A stretch of 64,000 nt of DNA from Eretmocerus hayati. Lineage: Eukaryota; Arthropoda; Insecta; Hymenoptera; Aphelinidae. Shown one piece after another: positions 58,841 to 64,000 of the stretch. A program made the position numbers and the translations under genes. Numbering within the stretch: position 1 is the stretch's first letter; each line of letters begins with the position of its first letter. The notes below the pieces were generated by a model, which ran no database searches, had not been told where the DNA came from, and saw only the letters and a program-made list of their open reading frames with translations. Location: positions 99,481,338 through 99,545,337 of the forward strand of contig CM056744.1 in assembly GCA_029851415.1 (NCBI GenBank), in the 5' to 3' direction.

Positions 58841-59037
58841 TCAAAATTTTGAAGGTGTAATAGACAACTTTCGATTGTCCACGCCTAAGTACAAAAACGA
58901 ATCAAAATTGTACACAAAACCGGTGTCTTGTATCAACGAAGCGGGTACGTCGTAACTTTTGTTGCAACTGTGACGGCACAAAACGCATTTAACTTTCTCA
59001 AATTCTTCTTTATTGAGAGGAGCGGCCTTCCGCATCA
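58841..59037 (-). CDS. Candidate terminal exon with a Cys cluster, unknown protein
   Basis: The minus-strand frame is open from a possible acceptor (GATACAAGCAG|TG) to a TGA at 58841-58843, about 64 codons. It has protein-like composition: KAAPLNKEEFEKVKCVLCRH, then CNKSYDVP, then DTGFVYNFDSFLYLGVDNRK. The cluster CX2CX3C could bind zinc, but no family was recognised. A stop lies in frame just upstream of the acceptor, so it must be an exon or a fragment. It may belong with the minus-strand candidates at 60485 and 62835, or be a transposon relic. Confidence 0.38.
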
Positions 59038-59050
59038 CTGCTTGTATCAC

Positions 59051-60484
59051 TCATTGCTTGAAAGAAAAATGAATGAATACGAAAAAATGTTTTAGGCATT
59101 TCAAAGAAAACTTCATTGCGAGCCTAATAAATTGCATTGAGTTGGAATTTACGATAGTTTGATTTTCGGTGTCTTCAGTGGTTGGCCAGACGAGCAAAAC
59201 CTCATATTTTCAGCTGAAAGATTTCCACGAAAAAGGTTGAAAAAGAGTGAAAAAAAGACTATAGTAGTTCCTTGAGATATTCCTGATAAGAAACTCATAA
59301 TGATTGATCCAATTTTCCGCCCTGTGAGACCTTCCTACTTTTGGCCTGTACAAAAGATAATTTATTAACATATTTTCTTGTAAGAATCATTTATCTCGTG
59401 AGAAGCGGACAATCTTCATATAAGGTCAATTATCTATAATTAAAATTTTTAAACGCCATATCCTCTCAATACCGATTCTGTTGGCTCCATAGCACGCATT
59501 AAAAACACCCCCAAGAATGATATCATCAAGGAATACCTTCATTTGTCCTAAAAGAAAAACAGAGAAATGGGATTCACGACAAAAAGGCCCAAAAGTACAC
59601 TATTCATTGTATAGGTGAGATGAATGCATGGATATAGCATCCAAGTTACAACAATGCCTCGGGCAATCAGATTCCGTTGGCAAAGATCTTGCCTTTTTTA
59701 TTTTCGAAAGTTCATGAAATGGAAAATGCAACACAGAATGACGTTGCTGGAGACATCAGGTGAATGGTAATGAGATAAAACTTGAGCTGCATTCAATTTT
59801 TACGCACATCTTGCATCAGAACTTTTTCCTTCTCTTGAGTGACAGATTCTTGCATTGAAAGTTACACGAGGATGATTTGTAATCTGAGCATTTTCTGCGT
59901 TAGACATTTTTATTGGCGTATCTCGCTCTCATTAAGCGATGATGATAATTGATTCTTTCGGAGTGATAAAGTTTGGGGATGATAACGTGGACTTGTATTT
60001 AGCTGTAGGTCCCAACCAAAGTATTTTCGAATCCATGGTTTTCATACAAAACTAGGTTTTCAATCCCAGGGTCCCCAAGAAATATATTTCGACGTGTGTG
60101 TTACAAATTTTCTGACAAAATTGAAATGAGAAGATTCATCAGTAAAATAACTGGCCCTCTCTCTTATGTGCGGTGACTTGCGTAACATGATTCGACGATT
60201 TTTTGAAATATTCACGAATTTCCAGATCAATCACACGTGTAGTGACTGGATGCTTCATTTTTCTTATTAGTGAAATATGCATGTCAAATTTACTTGAATA
60301 TTCCGACGCGGCATTCGTACTTATGCATTGAAATATGATAATTATGATTATGGTGCTTATACCTACTTACATTCACGCCCCGTTTCAATGGCATACTATT
60401 TATGTGAATACATCTTAACTAAGCCTTGAGTTGGTAGAATGTCTCAATCGTAAAAATTTTCTCCTGGTTTTGAGGAATGATTGA
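59051..60484. other. No gene seen
   Basis: AT-rich, short frames only. Confidence 0.4.
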
Positions 60485-60660
60485 TTATATGGGCGGTTGG
60501 ATCCACTTTAATGTTTCAATGACTTCATCTTGACGGAATTTTTCTTCGTTAATGGACGAGATTAAGCGCCTGCGTTTCCCGGTTGCAAGAGACAATTGAG
60601 CGCAAATTATTAAAATAACATGATATTGAATTAAATCAGTTACCAAATTCCACTCGAATA
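60485..60660 (-). CDS. Possible coding exon, secreted-like start
   Basis: The minus-strand frame includes a hydrophobic stretch HVILIICAQLSLATG followed by KRRR and a charged tail SINEEKFRQDEVIETLKWIQ before TAA. The pattern resembles a signal-peptide exon followed by a basic cleavage site, but no start codon or clean acceptor was found. The frame could be chance. No family was recognised. Confidence 0.25.
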
Positions 60661-61039
60661 TGGAAATATTTGTTGTAACACAATTATCCACATCGAGTTC
60701 TGAGAAGGGCCCCGAAAAACTCCCATAACTTGATTTTCATCATGAAGAAGCTTTGATTATATCGTGAAAAATTGCAACATTTACAATCTTGGTCTATGAA
60801 ATTTCACCGTGATTGTTTATTCAAATTAAATGCATTGACACTAAATTCTATAGATTGAAGATCATCGTCTAGTTTTCGTTCAAATTTGATTCAGCATCAA
60901 CAACTCAATACATTATCAAAATGAGAATGATTCGGATACTGTTGGATGGATAAAAGCAACGATGGATATTTTTCAACCTATGCAAAATATTGTCAGGGAT
61001 CTGTCAGCCCAGATCCCGCAAATCAGGGTGCCCGTGGGA

Positions 61040-62060
61040 GGAGGTTAGGTGGCTGTGATGGTCCATAGATAGATAGAAGAGTGGTGAGTGCACGATTGGA
61101 CTGGGTGCTAAATCGGTCAATCGACGGGTGGATGAAGGGTTTGGGATGGGATAAGGGGGGGATGAGGCAGGATGAAGTGGGGCAGAGTAGGATGGGGCAG
61201 GACAGGATGAGGCGGGACGGGATGGGGTGGAACAGGACAGGATAGGATGAGGCTAGACAGGATGGGATTGGATGGAATGGACCGGGCGGGACAGGACAGG
61301 ATGGTGGATGGGATGGGACGGGATGGAATAGGATGAGCTGGGGCGGGATGGACCGTACGGTGATGGGGCGGGACGGGACGGATGGGGCGTAAGGGGCAGG
61401 ATGGGGGATACAATGGCGTGAAATGGAGCAGGGTTGTGGCGGGTCGGGATAAGGCGGAACGGCACGGGGTGTGATGGGATGGGATGGGATGAGGGAGGGA
61501 TGAGGCAGGATGGAGTGGGGCAGAGTAGGATGGGGCAGGACAGGATGGAACAAGACAGGATAAGGCGGAACGGGACAGGATAGGATGAGACTAGACAGGA
61601 TGGGATTGGATGGAATGGACCGGGCGGGACAGGACAGGATGGTGGATGGGATGGGACGGGATGGAATAGAATGAGCTGGGGCAGGATGGAACGTACGGTG
61701 ATGGGGCGGGACGGGACGGTTTGGGGCGTGAGGGGCAGGATGGGGGATACGATGGCGTGGAATGGAGCAGGGTTGAGGCGGGTCGGGATAAGGCGAAACG
61801 GCACGGGGTGTGATGGGATGGGATGGGATGAGGGAGGGATGAGGCAGGATGAAGTGGGGCAGAGTAGGATGGGGCGAGACGGGGTGAGTTGGGGTCGGAC
61901 GGAATGGGGTGGGGATTACGTGATAGAATGGGGCGGTGGGACGGGATGGGATGCGGGATGTGATGGGGCAGAACAAGTTGGGGTGCATGACATAGTATGG
62001 GGAGGGTCGGGATAAAGCGGATGAGACGGAATAGGATGGGGAAGCGAGCTGGTGCGGGCG
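61040..62060. repeat. G-rich minisatellite with ~343-bp higher-order period
   Basis: About 1 kb of GGGAT/GGGAC/GGAT words (for example GATGGGATGGGACGGGATGG). A longer unit recurs: the phrase GATGAGGCAGGATG is found near 61157, 61499 and 61842, and the TACGGTGATGGGGCGGGACG block appears twice. The plus strand is almost free of C runs, so the array is strongly strand-asymmetric. The minus-strand frame of 367 codons (Pro, Ser, His, Ile, Arg) is a by-product of the repeat. Confidence 0.9.
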
Positions 62061-62834
62061 GATGCGATGGTTAGATGGTCTGTTGGTGAGTCTAGTATCA
62101 TGATTTGGCCAACTACGGAAAGCCAACGCTCAATATCATATCAATATCCCCTTCTGGGTGCAAAAGCATTTGAAAATATTATGACTGGTCGGGAAAATGT
62201 ACAACGAGCGGTAGCGAGAGAAGTAACCACTACTAGTACTTATAAACCGTGAATAGACCTCAAGTATGATATAAGATAGCTAAACCGGACTTAAACAACC
62301 ACTACCTAACCAACGTGGGTGGGTTGGTTAGATAGTGGTAAGCAGCTACCCAGCTCTGCAATACTGGCTTGCTAATATTGCAGGGCTGAGGGCAAAGGGT
62401 TTTATTCCGAGTGGTCATGATCAAGCAAAAAAAAAACGGGGGTTAAACGGGAAGTTGGACCTCTGAATGGCATGAAATACTGCCATCAATGTACGGGATC
62501 CAATATACTATTAGTTGTAGGATAATTCTTCGGAAATCTGAGAGCTGAAAAAACTTTTCAATCTGGTATGGTAAACCTATAATTGTAATCAAAGTAGCTT
62601 CATAAGATATATTTTTGCTACACAGATCGGAAAAAGTTATCCCTCGCAACTATCGAATGAACAAATTCACTATAGGAGATCCATAACTTCCAAACTCTAT
62701 TATGAATCTTACTCTTGTAATGTATAAACTTGTTCAGAGTGCAACGTCCTCGAAAATTTTTTTGTGCACCATCAAACTAACACTTCCATCATCAGCTCAT
62801 CAATAACAAAATATTCTCTCTCATCTCATTTCAT
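62061..62834. other. No gene seen; two small hairpins
   Basis: A stem at about 62300-62339 (CCACTACCTAACCAAC with GTTGGTTAGATAGTGG) and another at 62352-62387 (AGCTCTGCAATA with TATTGCAGGGCT). They may be short structured elements. Nothing else was recognised. Confidence 0.45.
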
Positions 62835-63229
62835 CTAATATCTATAGGTATATATATTAAACATATATAAAAGCGCGGATGTACTCGATGCCTTGCGGCA
62901 AAAACGGCTTTCTCCCGTCGCGCACCTGTACATACATCGTCGCATTTGGCGGATACATGCCGCAAAATCCTTTCGCGAACTTCCACATGCCGTGCCTTTG
63001 CTTCCATAGCCAACAAATACAGAATTTTCATCTGACAAAAGCGCCAAAAAAAAGACACTTACATGACTGCAGGCGTTTATTATGCCAATGTCCAACAAAC
63101 ACAGCTATATAATAAGTGAGGTATACTTTCTTGGGTGGCTGCATGCATGTCTCTTTCGATTTTCGTAAAGATCTTGGCGCCTTGGTATAATGCAGATGCA
63201 ACAGGTGAATTGGGATTATTACGTAAAAG
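62835..63229 (-). CDS. Candidate two-exon gene part, Cys-rich, unknown protein
   Basis: The exons 63229-63127 and 63031-62835 are separated by a 95-bp intron with GTATAC donor and CTTTTGTCAG acceptor. In the preferred frame they join in phase 1 to give SPVASALYQGAKIFTKIERD … VFVGYGSKGTACGSSRKDFA … CIRQMRRCMYRCATGESRFC, then a frame that runs to a stop at 62835. Five Cys lie within about 35 residues. A competing frame is also open across both exons, and the true ends are unknown. A good GTAAGT donor upstream near 63548 hints at another exon. No family was recognised. Confidence 0.33.
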
Positions 63230-64000
63230 CTTTTGGGAGGAGCAGCAGCAGCAATTGGTATAGTGGTTTGTGGTTACCGTGGGACTTCTTTTAGTTTTTG
63301 AGATTCTTACTCTACAGAGATGGTTGATTGTACCGATTCTTGTCAACGGAATTACCAATATGCTGGACTAAGGTCATTAAGGTGGTTTGAAGTATTCCTT
63401 GACAGCATTTGATCGAAGCCCTTGGGAAATCTGAAAAATTCAAGAAATATCCTGAAAATCTCAATAATTTAAAACCTGAAAAATGAAAAATTGATGAAAA
63501 AATTGCTCTTGAAGGAAGTTGATTCGGTGTACAGTTGTAACTTACCGTCTATCATGAGGAATAACGTGGTTAACTATAGGTTACATCTGTCAATCCTATT
63601 AACTTTCCTACAGCCTGATAAATTTTCAAATTCCTAATCTCAATGTTCCAGATATCAGGATCATTCTGGAAGCCGAGATTTGATTCTATAAAAAATAAAA
63701 TACACAGGGGACATGGAGATGGAAAAATACAAAATAATGAGGACTCTAGGTTACATCTACAATGTATTTTCTTATTATACAATGTATCTATACTACATCG
63801 CATCTTTAATTTGCTAATGATGATTTTTTTTTTTTTTTTCATGTGCTCAACGGTCGTCTTCAGCCAAAGGACTATTACAACCGGGGTGGATCTCGTGGGC
63901 TTAGCGTTTCGTATTTTTATCGTGGCGTGTTTTTGAGATGCAGCCTAACCTAATTCTCTCCGCATTTGCCCGGGAATCATGCCCGTGGAGCGAGGGAAAA
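63230..64000. other. No supported gene; T tract
   Basis: A T run at 63826-63839. A plus-strand frame after the acceptor-like TCGTCTTCAG near 63870 (PKDYYNRGGSRGL) is short and unsupported. The word CCTAACCTAA lies near 63945. Confidence 0.35.

Noticed and set aside
61023..62126. 367-codon minus-strand frame rich in Pro, His, Ser, Ile and Arg
   Set aside because: It lies exactly on the G-rich minisatellite. The composition is dictated by the repeat, and several other frames are open over the same stretch.
1..64000. CRISPR arrays, rRNA, prophage or viral genes
   Set aside because: No regularly spaced identical repeats with unique spacers, no rRNA-like sequence, and no viral structural or replication protein was seen. 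The tandem arrays present have no spacers.

Overview
This is a 64 kb window of AT-rich eukaryotic DNA, most likely from an insect genome and possibly hymenopteran. The evidence is spliced genes with GT-AG introns, one clear secreted Tyr/Pro- and Trp/Lys-rich protein of cuticle type, scattered CCTAACC words, and a very high load of short inverted-repeat DNA transposons. The species assignment is an inference. There are no bacterial operons, rRNA or CRISPR arrays, and I recognised no tRNA gene.

Gene content is low. The one gene I can build with confidence lies on the minus strand between 16853 and 12491 and encodes a secreted protein of about 403 residues. It has a signal peptide, an RSKR site, a resilin-like SNSYGPP/YGAP repeat domain, and a run of exon-encoded modules that begin with Val and end in Lys-Lys. 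Its start codon may lie 7.6 kb upstream at 24447-24449, behind a TATA box at 24563. Weaker candidates are isolated coding-like exons at 8463-8720, 18773-19187, 43185-43322, 58841-59037, 60485-60660 and 62835-63229. None could be assigned a function.

Layout: 0-7 kb holds three copies of an inverted-repeat element family built around the word AGGGCGTAA. 8-25 kb holds the secreted-protein gene, with a TA-flanked element in an intron and a very long first intron. 27.5-29.7 kb is a foldback element with 1 kb arms carrying palindromic tandem units and a captured acidic coding exon. 29.7-35 kb looks ordinary. 35.1-41.4 kb is an island of nested palindromes: one outer hairpin encloses several smaller ones and a 5'-truncated R1-like retrotransposon with an exact 15-bp target duplication. 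44.8-52.1 kb is another large hairpin. It encloses the 3' part of a transposon gene with a SWIM zinc finger, which is split by a 1.3 kb insertion, and its right arm is split by a 2.9 kb TTAA-flanked element. The intact left arm serves as the empty site. 52.5-58.4 kb carries more small TTAA- or TA-type inverted-repeat elements. 61.0-62.1 kb is a G-rich minisatellite with a higher-order period near 343 bp.

The main story is therefore layered transposition: elements with long inverted arms, repeatedly hit by other elements, so that target-site duplications give a relative insertion order. No pathway links the few genes.
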